Part shown: piece after piece, positions 17,836 through 26,903 of the stretch
How positions within the stretch are numbered: the stretch's first letter is position 1
How the letters are laid out: each line of letters starts with the position of its first letter
NCBI GenBank assembly: GCA_900553945.1
Contig: USFR01000006.1
Span: 1-64,000, forward strand
DNA length: 64,000 nucleotides
Source of the DNA: an uncultured Clostridium sp.
GTDB taxonomy: Bacteria; Bacillota; Clostridia; TANB77; CAG-508
Reading direction: 5' to 3'
The notes under the pieces: model-generated
Told to the model about the DNA's origin: nothing
The model's database searches: none
The model's input: only the letters and a program-made list of their open reading frames with translations
Position numbers and translations under genes: made by a program

Positions 17836-18303
17836 TTATTCTACAAAAGATTTGTATTTCCTTCTTTTTTTATTATTTTTATCTAGAAATAAGTCGATTT
17901 TTACTTTTTTAAAAAACTTTATAAGTATTTTTATTAATTTTATAACTAGATTTATCAATATTTTTGTCGCTTTTTGTAAAGGAATTATAAAGATTTTATT
18001 AAATATGTTAAAAATTTTTAATCCAATTTTCATTACATATTTGCTTATAACAGCAATATATAAAAAGATACCTGCTATTAATCCTAAAAACAAATATGCG
18101 CGTATTTTCCCTTCATTTAAAACAAATATACCAAGCAATATAAGTATTCCAGATGTAAGCCAAAATATAATGTCTTCAATAATAGTTACAGCATCAGGAG
18201 TTTTGTAAGAACGGCGCAAAATTCTAAAAAAATCAAATAAAAAACCAATAATTAGACCAATCAAAACAAAAGATAAAAAAACATTAAACTCATTGTTCAT
18301 CAT
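17836..18303 (-). CDS. yabQ: Spore cortex biosynthesis membrane protein YabQ
   Basis: 155 residues. Three to four hydrophobic segments in the first 100 residues are followed by a very basic C-terminal helix. GLIIGFLFDFFRILRR and EDIIFWLTSG are typical YabQ stretches. The family is made in the mother cell and is needed for cortex formation. The start ATG overlaps the TGA stop of yabP (ATGA), so the two are translationally coupled. Confidence 0.85.
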   Translation of the reverse strand: MMNNEFNVFLSFVLIGLIIGFLFDFFRILRRSYKTPDAVTIIEDIIFWLTSGILILLGIFVLNEGKIRAYLFLGLIAGIFLYIAVISKYVMKIGLKIFNIFNKIFIIPLQKATKILINLVIKLIKILIKFFKKVKIDLFLDKNNKKRRKYKSFVE

Positions 18304-18584
18304 TTAAAAATCTTACTCATTAATCCTTGTTTAGGAGATAGATCTTTGTCAGAATATTCAATTGCTCTAATTGTCCCTTCAACAATAACATCACCAGTTT
18401 CTACAGAAATCTTATTTACTCTTAAATCAGCACCTTTTATGTTTAATAATCCTAATTCAGATTCTACAATTACTATTTCGTCATCAAAACTCAAAACATC
18501 TTTTATTCCTGTTAGTGTTAATTTCTTTCTGTTTTCCAATATAACATTTTGCATTATATTAGTTTGCACCTCATCAAATTGCAT
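18300..18584 (-). CDS. yabP: Sporulation protein YabP
   Basis: 94 residues of the YabP/YqfC family: NRKKLTLTGIKDVLSFDDEIVIVESELGLLNIKGADLRV is the conserved beta-rich core. It acts with YabQ in the mother cell at the forespore surface. GGGAGGTG lies upstream of the ATG, and the gene opens the yabP-yabQ-divIC operon. Confidence 0.88.
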   Translation of the reverse strand: MQFDEVQTNIMQNVILENRKKLTLTGIKDVLSFDDEIVIVESELGLLNIKGADLRVNKISVETGDVIVEGTIRAIEYSDKDLSPKQGLMSKIFK

Positions 18585-18657
18585 TATAAAACACCTCCCA
18601 CTCCCTTTTTCCTATCTAAAATATTATATGCTTAAATAATAAATATAGAACTAAAAA

Positions 18658-18683
18658 AGCGGAAAACTTAATAGTTTCCCGCT
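18658..18683 (-). terminator. Terminator of lysC
   Basis: AGCGGGAAACT / AGTTTTCCGCT type stem followed by TTTTTTAG on the minus strand. Confidence 0.8.
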
Positions 18684-18693
18684 CATTTACTTT

Positions 18694-19899
18694 TTAAAAG
18701 AATTTATCGTGTATCGCTTTAACAGCTACTTCTGCTTCATCTTGATTTACTAAAACTGTAATTTTAATTTCAGAAGTGCTAATCAAATGCATATTTATAT
18801 TTTTTTCATATAACGCTTCAAACATCTTAGAAGCAATTCCCGTTCTGTTTGTCATACCTATACCAACAATAGAAACTTTTGATAAATTATCAAAATGAAC
18901 AATTTCTCTTGCTGTAAGATATTCCAAATTATCATTAAGAATTTTTAATGCTTCATCTAACTCAGCTGTTTTAATTGTAAAAGATAAATTTTTATTAATA
19001 CTTTCTCCAAAAGATTGAACTATAGTATCTACATTTATATTATGTTCAGATAGTAATTTAAATACTTTGTATGTTTTTCCGATTTTATTTTCAAGTCCCA
19101 TTACTGTAACTCGTGAAATATTATCATCTTTTGCAATTCCGCTGATTTCCATGTTTTCAAGTGATTCACTATTTTTAACAATAGTTCCTTGTGATTCTTC
19201 TAAAGCTGTATCTTTTACCACAATAGGAATATCATATTTTTTGCCAATTTCAACACATCTATTGTGAAGAACTTTGGCACCTAAGCTTGATAATTCAAGC
19301 ATTTCCTCATAAGAAATTTGATCAATTTTTTTAGCCTTATCTGTTATTCTTGGATCAGTAGTGAAAACTCCATCAACATCAGTATAAATATCGCACTTAT
19401 CTGCATTTAAACTTGCTGCAATTGCAACTGCTGTAGTATCAGAGCCTCCTCGTCCAAATGTTGTTATTTCACCGTTTTCGGTAATTCCTTGAAATCCAGC
19501 AATAATTACAATATAACCTTTTTTAAATAAGTCTAATATCTTTTGTGAATTAATCGATTTGATTTTAGCATTTCCAAAATTATCATCTGTAACTATTGGA
19601 ATTTGCCATCCCGTTAACGAAATAGCTTTATATCCCATGTCATTAAGCATCATAGCTAATTTTGAAATAGTAATTTGTTCACCAGTTGAAACAAGAACAT
19701 CATGTTCTCTCTTACTTGGGCTTGCTGTAATTTCTTTTTCTTCAGTTATTAATCGATCTGTTGTTTTTCCTTGAGCTGAAACTATAACTGCTACATCATT
19801 TCCTTTCTTAAATTCTTTTGTGATATGATTGCAAACTTTTTTTAACTTTTCTGTAGTTGCGACAGAACTTCCTCCAAATTTTTGTACTATTATGCCCAT
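18694..19899 (-). CDS. lysC: Aspartate kinase
   Basis: 401 residues: catalytic amino-acid-kinase domain with KFGGSS at residues 7-12, STGEQ and the FGRGGSDTTA substrate loop, then two ACT domains (residues ~265-400, with TVMGLENKIG and SIVGIGMTNRTG). It phosphorylates L-aspartate, the first step to lysine, threonine and methionine; the ACT domains bind the feedback amino acids. AAGAAGG precedes the ATG. The 286-base upstream region shows no lysine riboswitch that I can recognise. Confidence 0.95.
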   Translation of the reverse strand: MGIIVQKFGGSSVATTEKLKKVCNHITKEFKKGNDVAVIVSAQGKTTDRLITEEKEITASPSKREHDVLVSTGEQITISKLAMMLNDMGYKAISLTGWQIPIVTDDNFGNAKIKSINSQKILDLFKKGYIVIIAGFQGITENGEITTFGRGGSDTTAVAIAASLNADKCDIYTDVDGVFTTDPRITDKAKKIDQISYEEMLELSSLGAKVLHNRCVEIGKKYDIPIVVKDTALEESQGTIVKNSESLENMEISGIAKDDNISRVTVMGLENKIGKTYKVFKLLSEHNINVDTIVQSFGESINKNLSFTIKTAELDEALKILNDNLEYLTAREIVHFDNLSKVSIVGIGMTNRTGIASKMFEALYEKNINMHLISTSEIKITVLVNQDEAEVAVKAIHDKFF

Positions 19900-20142
19900 A
19901 GCTTGGCACCTTCTTTAGAATAATATAAAAGCAAATTTAAATTTAAATTTTGCAACTAGTAATTTAATATATTATATAAAAAAATAATATATTACGTGAA
20001 TATATTATCATTTTTGGTAATTAATTTCAACTATTTAATTTTAATTATAATTTTAGCTTTTTTCCTAACAAATATTAATTCATTTTAGAAAAAATAGTAA
20101 TATTATATATTAACCATTTTTAAATTTTATTACAAAGTTTAA

Positions 20143-20166
20143 GAGAGAGCCCATTCGAGCTCTCCC
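20143..20166 (-). terminator. Terminator after the lethal-factor-like peptidase gene
   Basis: GGGAGAGC / GCTCTCTC stem with an eight-base loop on the minus strand, then TTAAACTTTG. It starts ~20 bases after the stop. Confidence 0.65.
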
Positions 20167-20185
20167 TTCTTGCTTATTCCGGCTT

Positions 20186-21205
20186 TTATCTTACAATTCT
20201 GTCAATGATGCCAAATGTACCAGGAGCGACCATCTGCAGTCTATATGAATCATTCATATAGTTGGCAAAACTCTCTGCAAAATATTCCTGCAAATTCATA
20301 GTACAATACTTATATAATTCATAAGTAGTATTTTCTCTCATAAGGTAACCTTTTTCCTTTTTGAAAACTTCTTCAAATTCCGGACTCTCACTTGGATAAT
20401 CACATTGGAAATCAATGAAATGACCAACCTCGTGCCAGAGACTGCTTTTGAACTGCTCGGCAGCTGCTTTGAAGAATATCTTCTTTACATTTGGATCACA
20501 ATATCCTTCGCAATCTGGATTATCCATAAGATATTCACTGGAAATGCGAATCTTCCAGCCATTGCTTACAAACACATTCTGAACATTCTGAGGTAATTCA
20601 GAGAAACATTCAATAGTCTTGAATATGTTTTCATCTACCACATCGTTGCCTACACTAATATATTCTGGTATGTGTTTTAAGTTTCTTGTAAAAATGTCTC
20701 CTGTCACCCATCTATTAACATGTTCATAAATAGGATCAATATCCGTAAATGGGTTTTTGCCTTTAGTTTCAATAGCAAAAGAAAAAAGTTCAACAAAAAG
20801 TATCGAAGGGACTTTTGAATGTGACACATGCCGTTTTCTAAAAAACTCTTCCATTTTATCATAGTTTTCATCTACCAGTACCTGAAAAACGACCGAGTCA
20901 TCAAATGTCATATGCTGTGCAATAATATATCCTGCAATCGCCTTGTATACTCCATTGCGTAATGCATCTGATGATGAACTATTCAGATATATAGTCATCT
21001 CATCAAAAGAGACATTAAAAATCAATGGAATTTCGTCTTTAACATCAACTAACTCATCAACAACAACTATTTTCCAATTATACCGTGACATTCTTTTATA
21101 CCAATGTTGTGGCAAATTGTTAAATTGCTTTTTCAGAGCTTCTCGACTTTCGGGATCGATTTCAGCATCAGTAAAGGAATACTCTAACTGTGCATATTTT
21201 TTCAT
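20186..21205 (-). CDS. Lethal-factor-like zinc metallopeptidase with a duplicated domain
   Basis: 339 residues without a signal peptide. Residues ~200-325 form an active ATLF-type domain: SSLWHEVGHFID gives His258, Glu259 and His262, and LQEYFAESFANYM supplies the third ligand and the family Tyr/Glu region. Residues ~28-150 have a similar layout (NNLPQHWYKRMSRYNWKIVVV matching FSELPQNVQNVFVSNGWKIRI) but no HExxH, so the first copy appears degenerate, as in anthrax lethal factor. Cleavage target unknown. It has a near-consensus promoter (21256-21284) and its own terminator, and is less AT-rich than its neighbours. Confidence 0.7.
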   Translation of the reverse strand: MKKYAQLEYSFTDAEIDPESREALKKQFNNLPQHWYKRMSRYNWKIVVVDELVDVKDEIPLIFNVSFDEMTIYLNSSSSDALRNGVYKAIAGYIIAQHMTFDDSVVFQVLVDENYDKMEEFFRKRHVSHSKVPSILFVELFSFAIETKGKNPFTDIDPIYEHVNRWVTGDIFTRNLKHIPEYISVGNDVVDENIFKTIECFSELPQNVQNVFVSNGWKIRISSEYLMDNPDCEGYCDPNVKKIFFKAAAEQFKSSLWHEVGHFIDFQCDYPSESPEFEEVFKKEKGYLMRENTTYELYKYCTMNLQEYFAESFANYMNDSYRLQMVAPGTFGIIDRIVR

Positions 21206-21255
21206 ATAGCTATCCTCCTTTATAAAATAAGCATAATTAATGTTACTGTTTTATT

Positions 21256-21284
21256 ATAATACCACCACAAACGAAATATGTCAA
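21256..21284 (-). promoter_or_regulatory. Promoter of the lethal-factor-like peptidase gene
   Basis: TTGACA (21279-21284), 17-base spacer, TATTAT (21256-21261), giving a ~45-base leader with AAGGAGG before the start. Confidence 0.75.
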
Positions 21285-21291
21285 AAAAAAT

Positions 21292-21310
21292 CCCCCAATT
21301 CAAATTGGGA
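21292..21310 (-). terminator. Terminator of the adhE-kinase operon
   Basis: TCCCAATT / AATTGGGGGA stem followed by a T8 tract on the minus strand, 25 bases after the stop. Confidence 0.8.
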
Positions 21311-21334
21311 GATTTTAAAAACATTTACAGATTT

Positions 21335-22096
21335 CTATTCATAATCAACAACATCAATCCATCTTGATAAGAATTCTCTTTCTTCATCTGTTGCTCTAGC
21401 CATTTGTGAGGCAGCAACAATCGGTATCCATCTTTGGATTAAACCTTTGCTTATTCCACTCTTTTCAGCAAACATATCAATATATTTATTTGCTAAATCT
21501 TCTCTTTTATCCATTGAGAAAAGTAAAAATGTTTTTGCAGCATCAGCAGAAGCATTTCCTTGTGTAACGTGAGCCCAGTCTATTACAAATGCTGTTCCAT
21601 CTTCTTTTATAATAACATTACTTGGATTGTAATCTCCATGGCAAACTTTATTATGATTTTCCATTCCATCTAATCTTTGTAGCAATTCATATTTAGCATT
21701 ATCATGTATTGATTCTGTTTGGTTAATCTTTCTTGTATATTTTTCTTTTATTCTATTTAGTAATGGAACAGTATGATCTAATATATTAAGTTGAACATCA
21801 ATAAATAAGTTCATATATTCATCTAATTTTTCTGGATGTTGTTCCATTAATTTATCAAGAGGTGTTCCTTCAATATGTTCTGAAACTAAAGCCCATCTAT
21901 TATCAACCTTACTAACTTCTATTAACTTAGGAATATTAAGGTCTGTACCTTCTTCAACTCTTGCTTGATTTAATGCTTCATTAAGAATATCAGCTTTTGA
22001 ATAATTCTCAACAAATAATTTTATTGTTTTGTCACCATCTTTATATACTGTTTTAGTTCTTCTTTCCATAATTGGATTATCTAAATTCAAATACAT
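21335..22096 (-). CDS. APH-family phosphotransferase (kinase of small molecule)
   Basis: 253 residues of the aminoglycoside/choline kinase fold. The catalytic loop is CHGDYNPSNVII (His-Gly-Asp...Asn) and the Mg-binding Asp is in AFVIDWAH. The N-terminal ATP lobe is reduced (TVYKDGDKTIKLF). The start ATG overlaps the adhE stop (TAATG), so it is translated as part of the same operon. The substrate is unknown; resistance is not implied, since many members phosphorylate housekeeping metabolites. Confidence 0.8.
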   Translation of the reverse strand: MYLNLDNPIMERRTKTVYKDGDKTIKLFVENYSKADILNEALNQARVEEGTDLNIPKLIEVSKVDNRWALVSEHIEGTPLDKLMEQHPEKLDEYMNLFIDVQLNILDHTVPLLNRIKEKYTRKINQTESIHDNAKYELLQRLDGMENHNKVCHGDYNPSNVIIKEDGTAFVIDWAHVTQGNASADAAKTFLLFSMDKREDLANKYIDMFAEKSGISKGLIQRWIPIVAASQMARATDEEREFLSRWIDVVDYE

Positions 22097-24705
22097 TATT
22101 GTTCACCTCCATAATATGCTTTTAAATACATATCTTTAATTTCACTAATAAGTGGTAATCTTGGGTTAGCTCCTGTACATTGATCATCAAATGCTTGTTC
22201 TGACATTTCATCTAATTTCTCTAAGAAATATTGTTCATCAACACCATAATCTCTAATTGTTTTCTTTATACCAATCTTATCTTTTAATATATCAATTTCT
22301 CTAATTAAATTATTTAAACTCTCCTCATCATTAGAGCCACCAAATCCAAGTGCTTCTGCAACTTCAGCATATCTTCTTAATGTATGTGGATGATCATATT
22401 GAGGGAATGTTCCCATTTTTTCTGGTACTTCAGCTGCATTAAATCTTAATACTAAATTAATCATTAAAGCATTTGCAATACCATGAGCGATATGATGATA
22501 AGCACCTAATTTATGAGCCATTGAATGACATACTCCTAAAAATGCATTTGCAAAAGCCATACCAGCCATTGTAGCTGCATTAGCCATTTTTTCTCTTGCT
22601 TCTGGATCATTTGCACCATTTTCATAAGCTCTTGGTAAATATTTAAATATATTTTTTAAAGCTTCAATTGCTAAACCATCTGTATATTCAGTTGCCATCA
22701 TTGACGCATATGCTTCTAAGCAGTGTGTAACAGCATCAATACCAGAAGCAGATGTTAATCCTTTTGGAGCATCCATCATCATATTTGCATCAACAATTGC
22801 CATTTTAGGTAATAATTCATAATCAGCTAATGGATATTTTGTACCAGTTTTCTCATCAGTAATAACAGCAAATGGAGTAACTTCTGAACCTGTACCAGCA
22901 GATGTTGGAACAGCTATAAAATAAGCTTTCTCTCCCATTTTAGGGAAAGTATAAACTCTTTTTCTTATATCCATAAATCTCATTGCCATATCTAGGAAAT
23001 CAACTTCTGGATGTTCATACATAACCCACATAATTTTTCCAGCGTCCATTGCTGAACCACCACCAACTGCAATAATTGCATCTGGTTTAAATTCATTCAT
23101 TGCTCTTGTTCCTTCAATAGCGCAAGCTAAATGTGGATCTGGAGCAACATTTGAAAATGTTGTATGTTCAATACCTAATTCATCTAATTTATCTGTGATT
23201 GGTTTTGTATATCCATTTTGGAATAAGAAACTGTCAGTTACTATAAATACTTTCTTTTTATTCATTACATTTTTTAATTCTTCTAAGGCTACAGGTAAGC
23301 AACCTCTTTTAATATATACCTTTTCAGGTGCTCTAAACCAAAGCATATTTTCTCTCCTTTCGGCAACTGTTTTTATATTTAATAAATGTTTTATTCCAAC
23401 ATTTTCTGATACTGAGTTACCACCCCATGAACCGCATCCTAATGTTAAAGATGGATTAAGCTTAAAGTTATAAAGATCACCTATACCACCTTGTGAAGAT
23501 GGAGTATTAATTAAAACTCTACATGTTTTCATTGTACTATAAAATTTTTCAATTTTATCTTGACCACTAATTGTATCAATATATAAAGATGATGTATGTC
23601 CTAGTCCACCATCATTAATTAGTTGAGATGCTTTAGCAAGTGCATCATCAAAATCATTTGCTCTATACATTGCAAGAACTGGAGATAATTTTTCGTGTGC
23701 AAATTCTTCAGATATATCAACACTTTCTACTTCTCCAATTAAAATTTTTGTATGTTCTGGAACTTCAACACCAGCTAAATTAGCAATTGTGTGAGCTTTT
23801 TGACCAACTATTTTAGCATTTAAGGCTCCATTTATTATAATTGTTTTTCTAACTTTTTCTGTTTCCTCAGGATTTAAGAAATAGCATCCTCTTCTTTCAA
23901 ATTCAGCTCTAACTGAGTCATATACATTATTTAATACAATAACTGATTGTTCAGATGCACAAATCATTCCATTATCAAATGTCTTTGAATGAATAATTGA
24001 ATTTACAGCTAAAACTAAATTAGCAGATTCATCGATAATTGCTGGTGTATTTCCAGCTCCAACTCCTAGTGCTGGTTTTCCACTTGAATAAGCTGATTTA
24101 ACCATACCAGGTCCACCAGTAGCTAATATTGTATCAGAAGATTTCATTAAAGTATTTGTAAGTTCCAAAGATGGAACATCAATCCATGCAATAATTCCTT
24201 CTGGAGCACCGGCTTCAACAGCTGCTTCCAAAACAATTTTTGCAGCTTCTATTGTTGATTTTTTTGCTCTAGGATGTGGACTTATTATAATTCCATTTCT
24301 GGTTTTTAAAGAAATTAATGTTTTAAATATAGCTGTTGATGTTGGATTTGTTGTAGGAATAACAGCAGCAATTAGTCCAATAGGTTCAGCAACTTTTCTT
24401 AGTCCATATGCTGAATCATATTCTAATGTTCCACATGTTTTGGCATTTTTATATTTGTTGTAAATATATTCTGCAGCATAATGGTTTTTTATAACCTTAT
24501 CTTCTACAACTCCCATTCCAGTTTCTTCAACTGCCATTTTTGCAAGTGGTATTCTTGCTTTATTTGCAGCAATAGCAGCAGCTAAAAAAATTTTATCAAC
24601 TTGTTCTTGTGTGTAAGTCGCAAATTTTTTCTGAGCTTCTTTAACACTATTGATAGTTTCTTCCAAAGCTTCAACGCTATCTACAATTTTGTATTCTTTT
24701 TCCAT
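22096..24705 (-). CDS. adhE: Bifunctional acetaldehyde-CoA/alcohol dehydrogenase
   Basis: 869 residues. N-terminal CoA-acylating aldehyde dehydrogenase with the nucleophile Cys249 in GMICASEQS and NAD-binding ATGGPGMV (195-202); C-terminal iron-type alcohol dehydrogenase with GGGSAMDAGK and the metal-binding region AHKLGAYHHIAHG. It reduces acetyl-CoA to ethanol in two steps and recycles NADH in fermentation. GGAGGAG lies before the ATG. The downstream kinase overlaps its stop codon. The 470-base upstream region shows no clear Rex-type site. Confidence 0.96.
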   Translation of the reverse strand: MEKEYKIVDSVEALEETINSVKEAQKKFATYTQEQVDKIFLAAAIAANKARIPLAKMAVEETGMGVVEDKVIKNHYAAEYIYNKYKNAKTCGTLEYDSAYGLRKVAEPIGLIAAVIPTTNPTSTAIFKTLISLKTRNGIIISPHPRAKKSTIEAAKIVLEAAVEAGAPEGIIAWIDVPSLELTNTLMKSSDTILATGGPGMVKSAYSSGKPALGVGAGNTPAIIDESANLVLAVNSIIHSKTFDNGMICASEQSVIVLNNVYDSVRAEFERRGCYFLNPEETEKVRKTIIINGALNAKIVGQKAHTIANLAGVEVPEHTKILIGEVESVDISEEFAHEKLSPVLAMYRANDFDDALAKASQLINDGGLGHTSSLYIDTISGQDKIEKFYSTMKTCRVLINTPSSQGGIGDLYNFKLNPSLTLGCGSWGGNSVSENVGIKHLLNIKTVAERRENMLWFRAPEKVYIKRGCLPVALEELKNVMNKKKVFIVTDSFLFQNGYTKPITDKLDELGIEHTTFSNVAPDPHLACAIEGTRAMNEFKPDAIIAVGGGSAMDAGKIMWVMYEHPEVDFLDMAMRFMDIRKRVYTFPKMGEKAYFIAVPTSAGTGSEVTPFAVITDEKTGTKYPLADYELLPKMAIVDANMMMDAPKGLTSASGIDAVTHCLEAYASMMATEYTDGLAIEALKNIFKYLPRAYENGANDPEAREKMANAATMAGMAFANAFLGVCHSMAHKLGAYHHIAHGIANALMINLVLRFNAAEVPEKMGTFPQYDHPHTLRRYAEVAEALGFGGSNDEESLNNLIREIDILKDKIGIKKTIRDYGVDEQYFLEKLDEMSEQAFDDQCTGANPRLPLISEIKDMYLKAYYGGEQ

Positions 24706-24900
24706 ATAGCAATCTCCTCCATATATATTTTAGGTCCAAAAGCAATAAATTATTCTAACCTTTACTTTATCGAAGCCATAATATCATTACGGATTTTTTT
24801 TTTCAATATAAAAAGAAAAATTTGTAACGAAATATATAATTAACATTATATTTCAATTTCAAGTAGCACGCAGTGTAAAATTTTTATTTATTTTATACAT
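24706..24900. other. Upstream region of adhE
   Basis: AT-rich, non-coding. It holds the adhE ribosome site and presumably its promoter, but no -35/-10 pair stands out. The rest of the gap to 25176 is filled by the palindromic element at 24901-25074 and the promoter at 25124-25152. Confidence 0.4.
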
Positions 24901-25074
24901 AAAGAAAAATGCATATTAAATTTTCTCACACCTTGCTGTCGCATTCCTCGGAATTTGAAAATAAAATTTTAATAATTTTATTTTCAATCCGGGTAGAATG
25001 CTTCAATCGAGCTCACTTCGTTCGCTTGGTCCCTGCGCGGTGATTCAAAAATTTTAATATGAATTTTTCTTTTT
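24901..25074. repeat. Palindromic dispersed repeat, copy A (174 bases)
   Basis: The ends are complementary (AAAGAAAAATgCATATTAAA at the left, AATATGaATTTTTCTTTTT at the right). Inside, GCATTC...GAATGC encloses a second hairpin made of TTGAAAATAAAAT and its complement. Copy B at 46731-46904 is the same element in inverse orientation with roughly 85-90% identity by eye; copy C at 33871-33966 shares only the ends. It has no ORF, which fits a MITE-like or REPIN-like non-autonomous element or a conserved hairpin RNA. Confidence 0.8.
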
Positions 25075-25123
25075 CGTATGCAGAATAGATTAATACTAAT
25101 TTAATAGAAAAGTTATACAGTTT

Positions 25124-25152
25124 TTGACTTTTATCCTAAGCACTTGTATAAT
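25124..25152 (+). promoter_or_regulatory. Promoter of the radical SAM gene
   Basis: TTGACT (25124-25129), 17-base spacer, TATAAT (25147-25152). The start codon follows 25 bases later. Confidence 0.8.
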
Positions 25153-25176
25153 ATTAATATTTGAAAGGAAAATAAA

Positions 25177-26085
25177 ATGGAAGAACGATATTTAAGATAT
25201 AAACATTTAAATCAATATTTAAAAGAAAAATTTGGCGAAAGAACATTAAAAATCTGCATAGACGGCAACTTCACATGCCCAAACAGAGATGGAAAAAAAG
25301 GTTATGGCGGTTGTATATTTTGTAGTGAAAAAGGCTCAGGCGAGCACTTGCAACATCTATCAATTGCAAAGCAAGTAAAACAATATTTAAACAGCTACAA
25401 ATCACAAAGAGCTAATAAATTTATTGTATACTTTCAAAACTTCACAAACACATATGATTCCATAGAAAATTTAAAAGAAAAATATGATTCCAGCCTTATA
25501 GATAACAGAATTGTAGGACTAGAAATAGCCACACGCCCTGATTGCATCACTGAAGAAATTGCACAACTTTTAAGTACCTATACTAATAAATACTATGTTT
25601 GCGTTGAATTAGGATTACAAACCGCTAATGACGAAACAGCAAAATTTATAAATAGAGGTTATTTATCAAGCAAATTTACTAAAGCAGTAGAAATATTAAA
25701 TAAATATCATATAGACGTTGTTGCACATATAATGATTGGACTACCAAATGAAAACAAACAAGATTTAGAAAATACCATAAAATTTATAAACAAACACAAT
25801 ATTCAAGGAATAAAAATTCATTCAACCTACATTGTAAAAAATACTAAATTGAATGAACTATATGAAAAAGGACTATACTCACCTATCTCATATGAATATT
25901 ATATGGATTGCCTAGTATACGTTATTACACACATTTCTCCAGAAATAATTATCCATAGAATTTCAGGAGATGCTCCAAAAGATTTACTTGTGGCGCCTAC
26001 ATGGAACTTACATAAAAAGAAAGTTTTAAACGGATTAGATAAAATTTTAAAAGAAAATGACTTATATCAAGGAAAATTTTTTTGA
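25177..26085 (+). CDS. TIGR01212-type radical SAM protein (YhcC-like)
   Basis: 302 residues. The 4Fe-4S motif appears as FTCPNRDGKKGYGGCIFCS near residues 32-50, with a longer first Cys spacing than CxxxCxxC radical SAM enzymes, which is characteristic of this family. GLEIATRPDCI and ELGLQTANDETAKFINRGY are family blocks, and it lies close to the family's usual ~310 residues. The reaction is not known. AAAGGAAA lies before the ATG. The TGA stop overlaps the -35 box of the next gene. Confidence 0.9.
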   Translation: MEERYLRYKHLNQYLKEKFGERTLKICIDGNFTCPNRDGKKGYGGCIFCSEKGSGEHLQHLSIAKQVKQYLNSYKSQRANKFIVYFQNFTNTYDSIENLKEKYDSSLIDNRIVGLEIATRPDCITEEIAQLLSTYTNKYYVCVELGLQTANDETAKFINRGYLSSKFTKAVEILNKYHIDVVAHIMIGLPNENKQDLENTIKFINKHNIQGIKIHSTYIVKNTKLNELYEKGLYSPISYEYYMDCLVYVITHISPEIIIHRISGDAPKDLLVAPTWNLHKKKVLNGLDKILKENDLYQGKFF

Positions 26086-26110
26086 CAATTTAATTCTATT
26101 ATGATATAGT
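26082..26110 (+). promoter_or_regulatory. Promoter of the haemolysin III gene
   Basis: TTGACA (26082-26087) overlaps the stop codon of the previous gene; 17-base spacer; TATAGT (26105-26110). Confidence 0.75.
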
Positions 26111-26154
26111 ATTGAATACTAGATAATATAGTTTTAAAAAACGGAGGTATTCAA

Positions 26155-26829
26155 ATGAAAAGAACAAAATTAGATGACAGAGTTTTACCGTCATATACTA
26201 AGGGAGAAGAAATTTTTAACATGGTAACACACATTTGCGGTGGAGTTTTAGGAATTGTTGCCATTGTGTTACTATCAATTTTTGGAGCAATCCATCATAA
26301 TCCATACTCAGTAGTAAGTGGCGTAATATTTGGAGTATCAATGGTTATATTATACACAATGTCAAGTATATACCACGGACTAAGTCCAAACTTGAAAGCC
26401 AAGAAAATTTTTCAAATATTTGACCATTGTGCAATATTTTTATTAATAGCAGGTTCATACACACCATTCTGTTTATGTACATTACGTAGCTACGATTCAG
26501 CCATGGGATGGACAATTTTCGGAATAATATGGGGAACTGCATTATTAGGAATATTATTTAATTCAATAGATATTAAAAAATATAGATACTTGTCTATGGC
26601 ATGCTATTTATTAATGGGCTGGTGCATAATTATAAAAGCATCTATCTTGCCACAGTTATTAACTAACTTTGGTTTCGGTTTACTACTTGCAGGAGGAATT
26701 GTTTATAGCATAGGTGCTATTCTTTACGGATTAGGAAAAAAGAAAAAATATATACATTCTGTATTTCACATATTTATATTCTTAGGAAGTCTACTTCACT
26801 TCTTCTGCATATTATTTTACGTAATTTAA
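26155..26829 (+). CDS. Haemolysin III family membrane protein (PAQR type)
   Basis: 224 residues with seven predicted helices. Conserved zinc-site residues of the PAQR/HlyIII family are present: the Ser/His pair in MSSIYHGLS, IFDHCAIFLLIAGSYTPFCL, and HSVFHIFIFLGSLLHF near the end. The family is membrane-bound with a probable metal-dependent hydrolase site; true haemolytic activity is not implied. GGAGG nine bases before the ATG, a consensus promoter and a strong terminator make it a single-gene unit. Confidence 0.9.
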   Translation: MKRTKLDDRVLPSYTKGEEIFNMVTHICGGVLGIVAIVLLSIFGAIHHNPYSVVSGVIFGVSMVILYTMSSIYHGLSPNLKAKKIFQIFDHCAIFLLIAGSYTPFCLCTLRSYDSAMGWTIFGIIWGTALLGILFNSIDIKKYRYLSMACYLLMGWCIIIKASILPQLLTNFGFGLLLAGGIVYSIGAILYGLGKKKKYIHSVFHIFIFLGSLLHFFCILFYVI

Positions 26830-26855
26830 ATACTTAGTTTTCTATGTAATATAGT

Positions 26856-26896
26856 AAAAAGCTGGCAAACCTAAATCATAGTTTGCCAGCTTTTTT
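26856..26896. terminator. Bidirectional terminator
   Basis: AAAAAGCTGGCAAAC / GTTTGCCAGCTTTTT between converging genes. Confidence 0.9.
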
Positions 26897-26903
26897 ATCG
26901 TAA

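Noticed and set aside
19900..20142. Lysine riboswitch before lysC
   Set aside because: The region is plain A/T without the conserved L-box blocks.
24901..25074. Complete insertion sequence
   Set aside because: No transposase frame inside; too short.
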